Assembly (NCBI GenBank): GCA_946965045.2
Contig: OX459761.1
Coordinates: forward strand, 96,001 to 130,746
Source: Epithemia pelagica
Taxonomy: Eukaryota > Bacillariophyta > Bacillariophyceae > Surirellales > Surirellaceae
Length of the DNA stretch: 34,746 bases
Direction: 5' to 3'
Made by a program: the position numbers and the translations under genes. The notes beneath the pieces are model-generated. The model worked only from the letters and a program-made list of their open reading frames with translations. It did no database searches and was not told the DNA's origin. The stretch's first letter is position 1. Every line of letters starts with the position of its first letter. Of the stretch, positions 15,298-26,200 are shown in pieces.

Positions 15298-15789
15298 ATG
15301 ATTAAAAAGTATTCGCAACTTTTTTCTTTAATCTTCTTTTTTGTTTTTAGTGCTTTTGTAACAACAGCATCAGCTATTGATTTAGATGAAGCAACACGAA
15401 CAGTTGTTGCAGATGGATCTGGAAAAACAATCGTTTTAACACCAGAACAAGTAAAACGTGGTAAAAGATTATTTAATGCTACTTGTGGTGCTTGTCACTT
15501 AGGTGGTATTAGTAAAACAAACCCTAACGTTGGTTTAGACCCTGAAGCTTTAAGCTTAGCAACACCACGTCGTGATAATATTGAGGCCTTAGTTGACTTC
15601 TTAAAAAATCCAACAACATATGATGGATTAGAATCAATTGCAGAAGTTCACCCAAGTATTAAGAGTGCTGATATTTATCCACGTATGCGTTCAATTACTG
15701 ATGAAGATTTAACTGCAATGGCTGGTCATATTTTAATTCAACCAAAAATTGTTAGTGAGAAATGGGGTGGTGGTAAAATTTATTATTAA
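15298..15789 (+). CDS. psbV: Cytochrome c550 (PsbV)
   Basis: PsbV is a lumenal extrinsic PSII protein that stabilises the oxygen-evolving cluster in cyanobacteria and red-lineage algae. The 163-residue precursor starts at MIKKYSQLF; the frame is open upstream to 15202 but that extension is not conserved-looking. A signal peptide ends ...TTASA before IDLDEATRT, so it is exported. Haem motif CGACH spans C63, C66, H67; the second ligand His118 (AEVHPSI) corresponds to mature His92. The C-terminus GGGKIYY is typical. Confidence 0.98.
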   Translation: MIKKYSQLFSLIFFFVFSAFVTTASAIDLDEATRTVVADGSGKTIVLTPEQVKRGKRLFNATCGACHLGGISKTNPNVGLDPEALSLATPRRDNIEALVDFLKNPTTYDGLESIAEVHPSIKSADIYPRMRSITDEDLTAMAGHILIQPKIVSEKWGGGKIYY

Positions 15790-15878
15790 TAACTATATTA
15801 TTAGTAATTTGTTTATAATATTTTTGTCAAAAGATAAAAATATTATAAACTTAAAAAAATTTTTGTTTTTTAAACGAA

Positions 15879-15951
15879 AAGCATGTAGCTCAGTGGATAG
15901 AGCATCAGATTCCGATTCTGAAAGTCAAGGGTTCGATTCCCTTCATGCTTA
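15879..15951 (+). tRNA. trnR-CCG: tRNA-Arg (CCG)
   Basis: A 73-nt class I tRNA with perfect acceptor AAGCATG/CATGCTT, D-arm TAGCTCAGTGGATAGAGC and T-arm AAGGGTTCGATTCCCTT. Anticodon stem TCAGA/TCTGA encloses TTCCGAT, giving CCG. Confidence 0.93.
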
Positions 15952-16321
15952 TCGTTTTCTTATTATTATTAATGCTTAATATTGATTTCTATTTGAGATA
16001 TATAACCTCTGTCTCAGTTTAAAAAAACAAACAAAAAATTAAAATAACTTCGATAAACAATAGTAAACTTAAACTGAGAATAGCTTCTTGCAAACCCAAG
16101 ATTTCGATTGAGAAATTATGAATGCTTAGTTTAATATACTTTACTTCTCGAGTTTTAAAAGTTATAATAAAAAAAACATTGATTTGATTAGGTTTTTAAG
16201 ATAGCGTAAATGACTCCATTTTAGGTTAGAGCATTATTCTTTTAGTAGTAAAATATTAATTATTTTCTTTTCTTAGAATTCTAATTATCCAATTAAATGT
16301 TTTTCTTTTCTATTTCCTTTA
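15952..16321. other. Spacer between trnR and ssrA
   Basis: This 370-bp AT-rich stretch holds no gene that I can recognise. A weak 10-base inverted repeat (16013-16022 with 16069-16078) is present. The ssrA promoter should lie in its right end, but no good hexamer pair stands out. Confidence 0.45.
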
Positions 16322-16640
16322 GGGGCTGCTTTGGTTTCGACATTTAAAATTGATTAATATATGATTCAGGTCGAAGCGTACATTCTTCGTAAAAATCTGT
16401 ACAATTTCAATTAAATGCTATTACCATTCTTTTCAAAACAATAAAAGCTAAAATTCAAAACAATTCAGCAAATTTATTAAAATTTGCTTTTTAATTTAAG
16501 AATAAATTTTTTCGCTATGGTAGTTTCATCTATTATAGTTTAGACGAATTTTACCAAATATATGTTCTTAGAAACTATGCCTGTGAGCGAATATATTAAA
16601 GAATTTTAAATGGACATGGGTTCAATTCCCATCAGTTCCA
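16322..16640 (+). ncRNA. ssrA: tmRNA (ribosome rescue RNA)
   Basis: This one-piece tmRNA frees stalled ribosomes and tags incomplete proteins. The 5' end GGGGCTGCTTTGGTTTCGAC is the standard start, and the acceptor pairs with CAGTTCC-A at 16633-16640. The T-arm GGGTTCAATTCCC lies just upstream. The tag reading frame probably begins at GCT (16417) and runs 25 codons to TAA (16492-16494), starting AITILFKTIK and ending NLLKFAF, a hydrophobic end expected of a degradation tag. The resume codon is inferred, not proven. Confidence 0.93.
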
Positions 16641-16645
16641 TTTTT

Positions 16646-16730
16646 GCATTCGTGGCCGAGTGGTTGAAGGCACCGGACTCATAATCCGTTTTCCTCTGGA
16701 ACAACACTGGTTCGAACCCAGTCGAATGCA
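16646..16730 (+). tRNA. Class II tRNA with anticodon CAU (identity uncertain)
   Basis: An 85-nt tRNA with perfect acceptor GCATTCG/CGAATGC, discriminator A, D-arm GGCCGAGTGGTTGAAGGC and T-arm ACTGGTTCGAACCCAGT. It has a long variable arm (TTCC-TCT-GGAA). The anticodon loop CTCATAA gives CAU, yet the body resembles Ser or Leu tRNAs, not the short-variable-arm Met or Ile tRNAs. Automatic tools would probably label it Met. It starts 6 nt after ssrA. Confidence 0.85.
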
Positions 16731-17115
16731 TCTTAAATCTTTTGAATAATTTTGATCTATGCATAAAAGTAATACTATTGAATGAAGTTTTTGTTCGAAA
16801 ATTAATGAATATATTTAATAGGAAAGTTGTTTTACTCTATTACTTGCTAAAATTAAATTTTGAAGTAATGTAAATTATATTCTATTTGTACAATAAAATG
16901 ATTAAAAATAAGTTCAATATTTACAGATAGGGGTTCTATCTTCAAATCTTAATATGTGATTTAAAGTGACTTGGGAATATGGGTAAATAATACTTTTTGT
17001 CGTTAACCAAAATCCTTATTTTTGAAGTTCTAAATATACATTTTAATATTGTTTTTTTTAAGATCTAATTGTAGACTTATCATTATAGACCCAATTATAT
17101 TAATCGTTAGAACTC
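16731..17115. other. Spacer upstream of rpl19
   Basis: This 385-bp AT-rich gap shows no gene. A weak promoter-like pair (TAGACT, 18-nt spacer, TATATT) lies at about 17071-17100, just before rpl19. No significant repeat was noticed. Confidence 0.4.
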
Positions 17116-17484
17116 ATGTTTAAATTAGATCCTCAAACAACAATAAAAAATTTAGAAAATAATTTTACTAAAAAAGATCTTCCATTACTTAAGATAGGTG
17201 ATAGTGTAAAAATTGGAGTTAAAATTATTGAAGGTAATAAAGAGCGAATTCAATTTTATGAAGGGACTATTATTGCAAAAAAAAATAGTTCAATTAATAC
17301 GACTATAACGGTTAGGAAGGTTTTACAAGGAATTGGAGTTGAACGAATATTTTTAATCCATTCCCCAAAAGTGGATTCAATTACTGTTTTAAGATCAGCA
17401 AAAGTACGTCGTTCTAAATTATATTATTTAAGAAACTTACAAGGAAAAGCTACTCGATTAAAGCAAACATTTAATTCAAAATAA
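17116..17484 (+). CDS. rpl19: Ribosomal protein L19
   Basis: bL19 has 122 residues, within the family range. Conserved features are [23 protein letters not shown], the [23 protein letters not shown] core and the basic C-terminus with [21 protein letters not shown]19 lies at the 30S-50S interface. The copy is plastid-encoded, as in red-lineage algae. Confidence 0.97.
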   Translation: MFKLDPQTTIKNLENNFTKKDLPLLKIGDSVKIGVKIIEGNKERIQFYEGTIIAKKNSSINTTITVRKVLQGIGVERIFLIHSPKVDSITVLRSAKVRRSKLYYLRNLQGKATRLKQTFNSK

Positions 17485-17592
17485 AACCTTTAAAATTTTA
17501 ATAAAAAAAATTTTTTGGAAGTTCCGTAGTATAATATAAAGCAGTAAAGCAATAAGATATTGTTTTATAATTATTTAAGATAAGGAAGTAAT

Positions 17593-17892
17593 ATGGCTAC
17601 TTACAAAGTAACATTATTAAGTGAAGAGCATAGTATCAATTCAACAATTGATTGTAATGATGATGTATTTGTTTTAGATGCTGCGGAAGAACAAGCTATT
17701 GAATTACCATATTCATGTCGTGCTGGTGCATGTTCTACATGTGCAGGTAAAGTAACTGAAGGTGAGATTGATCAATCAGAACAAACTTTTTTAGATGATG
17801 ATCAAATGGGAGCTGGATTTGTTTTAACTTGTATTGCATATCCGAAATCAGATTGTACAATTTTAGTACATCAAGAAGATGAATTATATTAA
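17593..17892 (+). CDS. petF: Ferredoxin, plant-type [2Fe-2S]
   Basis: Ferredoxin carries electrons from PSI to FNR and other stromal enzymes. The 99-residue protein has the cluster ligands C42, C47, C50 and C80 in the motif [13 protein letters not shown]...VLTC. The N-terminus [15 protein letters not shown] has no transit peptide. An AAGGAAG ribosome-binding site lies just before the ATG, and a TATAAT box lies about 60 nt upstream of the start. Plastid petF is found in red-lineage algae, though some diatoms have moved it to the nucleus. Confidence 0.98.
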   Translation: MATYKVTLLSEEHSINSTIDCNDDVFVLDAAEEQAIELPYSCRAGACSTCAGKVTEGEIDQSEQTFLDDDQMGAGFVLTCIAYPKSDCTILVHQEDELY

Positions 17893-17908
17893 TTTGATCT
17901 AAAAAATA

Positions 17909-17943
17909 AAAATAATAAGGAATAATCTATTCCTTATTATTTT
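17909..17943. terminator. Bidirectional hairpin between petF and petA
   Basis: A perfect 16-bp stem (17909-17924 with 17928-17943) has a 3-nt loop. It lies 17 nt after the petF stop and 15 nt from the convergent petA stop. Confidence 0.8.
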
Positions 17944-17957
17944 CTTTCAAAATTTGA

Positions 17958-18902
17958 CTAGAAATTTAACTCTGCAGCTTGAACTTTTTCAAATTGTTTT
18001 TTCTTTAATACTAAAGTAATTTGCGTTAATAAAATACAGAAGCAGAAAGCAAGATAACCTACAATTCGAATAGGATTTTGTAACACAATTTCAGATTCTT
18101 CCTGTCCAAATCCACCTACATTTGGATCTGTATTTAATGGTTGATCTGTTTTTACAATGTCACCTTTTTTAACAATTACGTTTAATCCACTTGGTAAAGT
18201 TTGAGAAACTGTCTTAGCATCAGATCCTGTAATAGTAATCGTAGAATCACCTTTTTCGGAAACTGTAATTTCTGTAATTTGACCTGCTTGAGTTGCACCA
18301 AAGACATTTATATTACTTTTTTCTCCTGTTGGATAAACTTGTCCACGTCCGCGATTTGCTCCGGCATAAAATGGATAAGTTAAATATTTAATGTCTGAAC
18401 TTTTTTCTGGATCTGGTGCAATAACAGGGAAAATTAATTCTTGATGTGTTTTACCTGCAATTGGTCCAACTACTAAAATATTGTCAAGCTCTGTACTATA
18501 TGGTGAAATGAAAACACCTTTATTTTTTGCTTTAACTTCTGCTGTAATTTGACTTTTTGGTGCTAATTTAAATCCGTTTGGTAAAATTAAAATTCCACCT
18601 ACATTTAAATCAGCTTTTTTTCCATTTGCTCCAAGTTGTTGTTGAGTTACATCATATGGGGCTTTAATTGCTACTTCAAAAACAGAATTTGGAAGAACAG
18701 CTTGTGGTGCTTCAATTTCAATTGCTTTTTGATTTAAATGACAATTGGCACACGCTAATTTTCCATTTGCTGCACGTGGATTTGAATAATTCTGTTGTGC
18801 AAAAACTGGATATGCTGATGATTCTTGAACACAAAAACTGAATGAAGTTATAGCAATCGTTAAAGTAAATAAAAGACTTTTAAAAAACTTGCTAGTTGCC
18901 AT
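17958..18902 (-). CDS. petA: Cytochrome f
   Basis: Cytochrome f is the haem c subunit of b6f that reduces the lumenal carrier. The 314-residue precursor has an N-terminal signal sequence (about 1-30) ending SSA before YPVFAQQ; mature Tyr1 supplies the axial amine. The haem motif CANCH spans residues 51-55. The large lumenal domain is followed by one C-terminal membrane helix (about 281-297) and the short stromal tail [15 protein letters not shown]. tatC lies 40 nt upstream on the same strand. Confidence 0.98.
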   Translation of the reverse strand: MATSKFFKSLLFTLTIAITSFSFCVQESSAYPVFAQQNYSNPRAANGKLACANCHLNQKAIEIEAPQAVLPNSVFEVAIKAPYDVTQQQLGANGKKADLNVGGILILPNGFKLAPKSQITAEVKAKNKGVFISPYSTELDNILVVGPIAGKTHQELIFPVIAPDPEKSSDIKYLTYPFYAGANRGRGQVYPTGEKSNINVFGATQAGQITEITVSEKGDSTITITGSDAKTVSQTLPSGLNVIVKKGDIVKTDQPLNTDPNVGGFGQEESEIVLQNPIRIVGYLAFCFCILLTQITLVLKKKQFEKVQAAELNF

Positions 18903-18942
18903 AGTTTAAATACTCTTTAAGTATGGATATTTCTTATATAAA

Positions 18943-19683
18943 TTAGTTTTTTAGTAAAAACAAGATACCTAATCCTGAAAAATATAACAACAATATTGCT
19001 AGAGATAATAATAGTTGTGTTAAAGGATCAGTTGAGGGTGTTAATATTGCCCCTAGGATTGTCGACAATAGTATTATATATCTCCATGCGCCTAACATTT
19101 GTTTTGGTGAAACAATATTTAATAAACCGACTAAAATTTGAATAATTGGAATTTGAAATGCTAATCCAGTACTATAGAATAATACTAAAATGAATTCAAA
19201 ATATTGATCAAAAGATAAAAATGGTTCAAGAACTTCTTCACTATAATTTAAAAAAAAATTTAAAGCCGCTGGGATTAAAGTATAGTAAGAGAATGCTAAT
19301 CCTAACCCAAATAAAATTAATGAACTCAACAGTAGAGGTAAAATAATTTTGGTTTCTTTCTTAGTTAGGCCTGGCAATAAAAATAATATTAATTGTCCAA
19401 TAACAAAAGGGCTAGAAAAAAGTAAACCAGTATAGAAAGATATTTTAATAGTAGAAATAAAATATTCTCCTGGTGCTACTTGAAAAAATTTTACATTTTC
19501 AATAGGAAACTCGAGGATTTTAACTAAACTTTTAACCTCGATAAATGCTACACAAGTTAACAATAAAATTATCCAGAACAAAAGAAAAATACGTTGACGT
19601 AATTCTTCAATATGTTCCGAAAAAGGCAATTCTAACGTTACAGTTGTGTTATTTGTAAAGTTAAAATTAGAATTATTTGTCAT
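18943..19683 (-). CDS. tatC: Twin-arginine translocase subunit TatC
   Basis: TatC is the multi-spanning receptor of the thylakoid Tat pathway, which moves folded proteins such as the Rieske subunit. The 246-residue protein has the conserved PFSEHIEELRQRIF near the N-terminus and about six hydrophobic helices, including the ALNFFLNYSEEV and FQIPIIQILVGLLNIVSPKQM segments. It is also called ycf43. It lies upstream of petA, a sensible neighbour since both concern lumenal export. Confidence 0.95.
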   Translation of the reverse strand: MTNNSNFNFTNNTTVTLELPFSEHIEELRQRIFLLFWIILLLTCVAFIEVKSLVKILEFPIENVKFFQVAPGEYFISTIKISFYTGLLFSSPFVIGQLILFLLPGLTKKETKIILPLLLSSLILFGLGLAFSYYTLIPAALNFFLNYSEEVLEPFLSFDQYFEFILVLFYSTGLAFQIPIIQILVGLLNIVSPKQMLGAWRYIILLSTILGAILTPSTDPLTQLLLSLAILLLYFSGLGILFLLKN

Positions 19684-19724
19684 TCATTAATGATGTTTTA
19701 ATTTTTTTTATCAAATGTTATTTT

Positions 19725-19764
19725 ATTAGAAAAAGATTTCAAATTATTGAAATCTTTTTCTAAT
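19725..19764 (-). terminator. Hairpin downstream of atpE
   Basis: A perfect 18-bp stem (19725-19742 with 19747-19764) has a 4-nt loop. It lies 10 nt past the atpE stop and before tatC on the same strand, and likely ends the atpB-atpE transcript. Confidence 0.75.
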
Positions 19765-19774
19765 TTAATTACGC

Positions 19775-20176
19775 TTAAGATAGATAATTTATCGCTTCTA
19801 AACGTGCTGTTGCTTTTTTTAACTCTAGTGATGCATCTAAACGATCTTTACTTGTTTCTGCATTTTCAACTGCTAAAGTTGCCTTTTCTAATTCTGTTGT
19901 AGCTTCACTTAATTCTACATCAATAAGTTCTTCTACATCATTCACTAAAACAGTTACACGATTTCTATCAATTTCAGCTAAACCACCACATAAAATAATT
20001 GGGGTCCATTTTTCATTTAATTTGATACGTAACAGTCCTGTATCTAATGCTGTTATTAAGGCTGCATGACCATCTAATACCCCTACTTGGCCTGTTAAAC
20101 CAGGTAATACGACTTCGTCAGCTGTTGTAGAACAAATAACTCTGTCTGGGGTAAGAACGCGAATGTTCATTACCAT
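19775..20176 (-). CDS. atpE: ATP synthase CF1 epsilon subunit
   Basis: The epsilon subunit (133 residues) couples the rotor to CF1 and inhibits ATP hydrolysis in the dark. The N-terminal beta-sandwich (MNIRVLTPDRVICSTTADEVVLPGLTGQVGVLDGHAALITALD) is followed by the two-helix C-terminal domain. The first ATG codes MVMNIRV; the Met at the third position is an alternative start. atpB lies 14 nt upstream on the same strand. Confidence 0.97.
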   Translation of the reverse strand: MVMNIRVLTPDRVICSTTADEVVLPGLTGQVGVLDGHAALITALDTGLLRIKLNEKWTPIILCGGLAEIDRNRVTVLVNDVEELIDVELSEATTELEKATLAVENAETSKDRLDASLELKKATARLEAINYLS

Positions 20177-20190
20177 ATATTTCCTATTCC

Positions 20191-21624
<1,434 letters not shown>

Positions 21625-21786
21625 TTAACATATTTAAAATACTTGAGAATAAATATACTTTCACTTTAGAAAATTTAGTAAAGTTGAGATTTAATAACCT
21701 AATACTATTGTACAACAAAGCAAATTGAATTCTTGAATAAAATTTAGTTTGTTAGGGAATTAATGGAACGTTTTTTAATTCAATTT

Positions 21787-22293
21787 TTACGTATTTTCAT
21801 TTAATCGACCTGTAACTTTTAACCAATTTCTGGCACCTGGATAGTTATCAGGAGCTAATTTTAAAGCTTGAATCCAATATTCTGCTGCTTTATCAAATAA
21901 TTCTTTCGATAATTCAATATATTCGTCTTCATCTAAACTTTGTGCTCTTAAAGCTTGCGAGTGATAAATCACAGCAATATTATTTAATGCTTGTGGGAGA
22001 TTTGCATTCAGTGAAAGAGCTTGGTGATAAAATTCTAATGCTTGCGTATATTTACCAGTGTTTCCATAAATTAATCCAATATTGTAAAGTGTATAACTTC
22101 GATCATATGGATCTTCTTCTACTTGAAGTGCCTCATAATAATTTTTTAATGCTTCAGCATATCGACCTCGTGATTGTGCACTCATTCCAGTTCTATAATA
22201 AGAAAATGCTTCTTTTTCTTGTTTACTTGCTGGTAACACTTTTAAAAGAATATCAGCAATTACTGTAAATGTTTTATCGATAAAATTTCCCAT
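21787..22293 (-). CDS. ycf3: Photosystem I assembly protein Ycf3
   Basis: Ycf3 is a peripheral thylakoid chaperone for PSI assembly. The 168-residue protein starts [21 protein letters not shown] and has three tetratricopeptide repeats, clearest in [40 protein letters not shown] and [14 protein letters not shown]. The gene is intronless, unlike land-plant copies. Length matches the family. Confidence 0.97.
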   Translation of the reverse strand: MGNFIDKTFTVIADILLKVLPASKQEKEAFSYYRTGMSAQSRGRYAEALKNYYEALQVEEDPYDRSYTLYNIGLIYGNTGKYTQALEFYHQALSLNANLPQALNNIAVIYHSQALRAQSLDEDEYIELSKELFDKAAEYWIQALKLAPDNYPGARNWLKVTGRLNENT

Positions 22294-22318
22294 AGAGTCT
22301 CCTTAACAATTTTAAAAT

Positions 22319-22537
22319 TTAAATAGAGTTTGATGTGACAAAAGGAAATAGTGCTAACATACGTGCTCTTTTAACGGCTTTAGCTAATTTTCGTTGTTGT
22401 TGAACTGTTACACCGGTAGCACGTCTAGGAAGAATTTTACCTTGTTCAGTTACAAATAATGTAAGTAAATCAATATCTTTATAATCAATTTTCTGATTTA
22501 AACTAATTGGTGAAATTTTTTTGTTTTTTAATGCCAT
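22319..22537 (-). CDS. rps18: Ribosomal protein S18
   Basis: bS18 has 72 residues. The core [50 protein letters not shown] is highly conserved and binds 16S rRNA beside S6. The start lies 2 nt after the rpl33 stop, so the two are co-transcribed in the common rpl33-rps18 pair. Confidence 0.97.
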   Translation of the reverse strand: MALKNKKISPISLNQKIDYKDIDLLTLFVTEQGKILPRRATGVTVQQQRKLAKAVKRARMLALFPFVTSNSI

Positions 22538-22539
22538 AA

Positions 22540-22734
22540 TTATTTTATTTCTTTATGTACAGTATGTCTATTACAATTTGGACAATATTTTTTTAATTCT
22601 AATCTTTCAGGATTATTACGACGATTTTTTTGAGTCAAATATCTCGAAACACCGGGTGAACGTTTATTTAAATTTGAACGACATTCTGTGCATTCTAAGG
22701 TAATTAAAATTCGAGTGCCTTTATTTTTTGCCAT
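22540..22734 (-). CDS. rpl33: Ribosomal protein L33
   Basis: bL33 has 64 residues, starting [19 protein letters not shown] and ending [14 protein letters not shown]. The two CxxC pairs (ECTEC and CPNC) mark the zinc-binding form. It is the first gene of the rpl33-rps18 pair and is divergent from rps20. Confidence 0.97.
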   Translation of the reverse strand: MAKNKGTRILITLECTECRSNLNKRSPGVSRYLTQKNRRNNPERLELKKYCPNCNRHTVHKEIK

Positions 22735-22809
22735 AAGATTATTTATTAATAATTTTACTCCTTATATTGCCTAAAATTTTTGATCTTATCAAGGGTTAAT
22801 CAGAGCAAA

Positions 22810-22892
22810 AATTTTTCTTTTTAAAACTTTTAATTTTTTTTTAAATATATTAATATTGAAATAAATTTTAAAAGTTTTTAAAAAGAAAAATT
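22810..22892 (+). promoter_or_regulatory. Long inverted repeat in the rps20 leader
   Basis: A 23-nt arm (22810-22832) is the reverse complement of the last 24 nt before the rps20 ATG (22869-22892) with a single extra T, enclosing a 36-nt A/T loop. The 3' arm ends at the base before the start codon. It could hide the ribosome landing site or mark a processed 5' end. Confidence 0.5.
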
Positions 22893-23174
22893 ATGGCTAA
22901 TTGTAAATCAGCAAAGAAACGAATTCAAATTACTGAACGAAATCGATTACAAAATCGATTATATAAAAGTTCTGTTAGAACTTTAACAAAAGCTTTTTTA
23001 AAAGATTTAGAAATTTATAAAAATTCACAAGATCCGGAAATTAAAGAAAAATTAAAAAAAAATTTAAGTTCTGTTTATAGTCTAATTGATAAAGGAACAA
23101 AAAGAAATGTTTTTCACAAAAATACAGCAGCTCGAAAAAAAGCACAATTAGCTGGATACTTAAAATCGGTATAA
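22893..23174 (+). CDS. rps20: Ribosomal protein S20
   Basis: bS20 has 93 residues. It starts MANCKSAKKRIQITERNRLQN and has the conserved helical core with SVRTLTKAF and the C-terminal KGTKRNVFHKNTAARKKAQLA. S20 binds the 5' domain and helix 44 of 16S rRNA. It is plastid-encoded in red-lineage algae and lies upstream of the rpo operon. Confidence 0.96.
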   Translation: MANCKSAKKRIQITERNRLQNRLYKSSVRTLTKAFLKDLEIYKNSQDPEIKEKLKKNLSSVYSLIDKGTKRNVFHKNTAARKKAQLAGYLKSV

Positions 23175-23223
23175 AAAACTAACTTAAAAATAAAACCAAA
23201 TAATAATCTCAAAAGTCTTTCAA

Positions 23224-23249
23224 TTATAGATATATTAATATATCTATAA
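23224..23249. promoter_or_regulatory. 26-bp perfect palindrome between rps20 and rpoB
   Basis: Two 13-base arms (23224-23236 and 23237-23249) are exact reverse complements. It lies 50 nt past rps20 and 34 nt before rpoB. It may be a terminator for rps20, a processing hairpin or an operator for rpoB. Confidence 0.55.
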
Positions 23250-23283
23250 AACCAAACCTGACCATAAAATTACCAACAAAACT

Positions 23284-26200
23284 ATGAAAGATACTATGAA
23301 TTACATTACTGCCCTTCCTGATTTTTTAGCAATGCAAAGAATAAGTTTTTGTTGGTTTATTAGTCAGGGTTTAACCGAAGAATTAGCTCTATTTTCTCGA
23401 ATTCAAGACTTCAGTCAAAATACTGAATATATAATGTTTGGGAACGAATATAGTCTTATTAAACCTTCATATAGTTTATTAATTGCAAGAAAATACAGTG
23501 GAAACTATCGAGCTCAACTTGTTATCCCAATTGAAGTTAGAAATAAAATAGAAAATGTTATTCTATACCAAACTCAATTTCCTGTTATCACTTTACCTTT
23601 AATGACTAATGATTCAACATTTATTATAAATGGTTGTGAACGAGTTATCGTTAGTCAAATTATTAGAAGTCCAGGTGTTTATTTTGAAAAATCTAAGCAT
23701 CAAAAAGTAAAAACCCAATTTAAACGAAAATTATCAACAGATATAAATAAATTACGATCATTTATCCCATCTGGAGAAGCTTTTATTTCAGAATTAGATC
23801 TTTTCTTCCCATTTCCAAAAGTAAAATATAAACGAGTTGATTCCAAACTTCCTTTATTATCAAGAGAGAAAAAGAAAGAAATCTTACCATATTGGCGACG
23901 TAATTCTTTATATTATTATTCTATAAATTATTTAAGAAAAACAGAACAGAGTGTTTCTTCTTATTTTCTAAAATGTTTTAAACTTTACCGAACTATTTCA
24001 AAACTAACAAAATTTGAATCTAAAGTTAAATTAATCCAACTCTTTTTAAAATGGCTTAAATTAAAAAATAACTCATTTGATTATAAAACAGAAAAAATAA
24101 CTTATTTACTTAAATATTTTAATTTTTTAGTTAAGCTTCTAATAAAATATGAAGTTTTTCAGAGAAATCTTCAAAATCAAGATACACTTTTAAAAGTTGA
24201 AAATCCTCAAAATATTCTAAATTTTATTAAAAAAAATAAAATTGAAATATTTGGAAAAGAGTTAGGTCTTTCTCAAAATCAAGTATTGAAACTTTTACTT
24301 TTCTATGAAAGATTAATATTCTCATCGCAAAAATTTGTTCAGACAAACTTAAATTCTAAACTATTTTTAATTGTAAAACAATCTCAAGATTGGTTAATTG
24401 AAGTAAGCAATTTCGCTTTTTTCAAGAAAAAAATTAAAAAATTAACTTTAGAATTAAATTCAATAAATGAATTAAATAAACTCTCAAAATTGCGGCCAAC
24501 CATTTATTTTTCAAGTAGTTTAAAAGATCAGTTAAAATATATTTTTGGAAAAAATGAATTAACTTATAAAGCAGGTAGACATAAATATTTAAAAACCAAA
24601 ACTCAATTCCTTTTATATAGAAAAGATCATGAAATTAAAACAATTTACCATAAAAACTATGAAAAGAAAGATCTCTATATAGCAACTTTAATTCCTGATT
24701 ATGGATCATGGATTCGTTTCGGCTTTCAAAAAAATACAAAAATTAATCCTTATAAATATCCATTAAAAAATCAAGAAGATGAAATTATTATCCAATTAGA
24801 TAAGATAAATAAAAAATCACTTCTTTATTTATTAAAAGAAATGGGATTCACAGATCAAGAAATTTACCAGAGTTTACAATATTCAGATTTCTTTTACTTT
24901 AAGAAACCCTTATTAGTTACCTCAAAACAATCTAATCAACCATTATCTCGATTTTTTTTAAATTCAACTTACTTTAAAAATATTTCAGAATTTTCCAGAA
25001 TTTTTGATCCGCGTTATTATCGTTTAGGGAGAGTTGGAAGATTAAAAATTAATAATCGATTAAATTTAAAAATTAATCATAGGCTTCAAACTATCACTTA
25101 TGAAGATATTTTTGCAATTATTGATAAACTAATTAATTTAACTATTTCTAAAACGGTTCAAGATGATATTGATCATTTAAAAAATAGACGAGTTCGATCT
25201 GTTGGCGAATTATTACAAAATTTGTTTCGAATTGGTTTTCAAAGATTAACTAGAAAAGTTCGAAATCAAATAAATAAAGTTGATTCAATTCAATTATTAA
25301 GTTTTAATATTGTTAATGCTGCGGTTCGAGAATTTTTTGGATCTAGTCAATTATCTCAATATTTGGATCAAACTAACCCACTTTCTTCTTTAACACATCG
25401 ACGTCGAATTAGTGGTTTAGGGCCAGGAGGATTTGATCGGGATCGTATCAGTTTTGCAGTTCGGGATATTCACCCAAGTCATTATGGGCGAATTTGTCCA
25501 ATCGAAACTCCTGAAGGACAAAATGTTGGTTTAATTGCATCTTTAACTACTTGTGCACGTGTTAATAAATCTGGATTTTTGGAAACACCTTTTTGGCGAG
25601 TTTTGAATGGAAAAGTTATAAAAACTGGACAGCCAATTTATTTAACAGCTGATATCGAAGATTTTTATAAAATTGCACCTGCTGATTTAGCTACTAATAA
25701 TGAAAATTATTTATTGAAAAATTTAATTCCAGTTAGATATAAACAAGATTTTATAAATGTTACACCATCTGAAGTTGATTTTATTGCTGTTTCTCCAGTT
25801 CAAATTGTTTCCGTTGCTGCTTCATTAATTCCCTTTTTTGAACATGATGATGCTAACAGAGCTTTAATGGGATCAAATATGCAAAGACAATCTGTTCCAT
25901 TAATCCTTCCTCAAAAACCAATTGTTGGTACAGGTTTAGAAAATCAAATTGCTACGGATTCAGGTATGACATTAAATGCCCAAGAGTCAGGAATTGTTAA
26001 TTCTGTAACTTCAAATAAAATTGTTGTAAAGAATAATAAGGGAAAAAAATTAGTTTATAAATTACAAAAATATTTAAGATCCAATCAGCAAACGTGTATA
26101 AATCATAGACCAATTGTGTGGAAAGGGGAATCTGTTAAATCAGGTCAAATTTTAACCGATGGTCCAGCGATTACTAGTAGTGAAGTTTCTCTAGGTCAAA

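Noticed and set aside
15749-15979. 76-codon plus-strand frame
   Set aside because: It overlaps the end of psbV in another frame and runs through trnR, so it is a chance frame.
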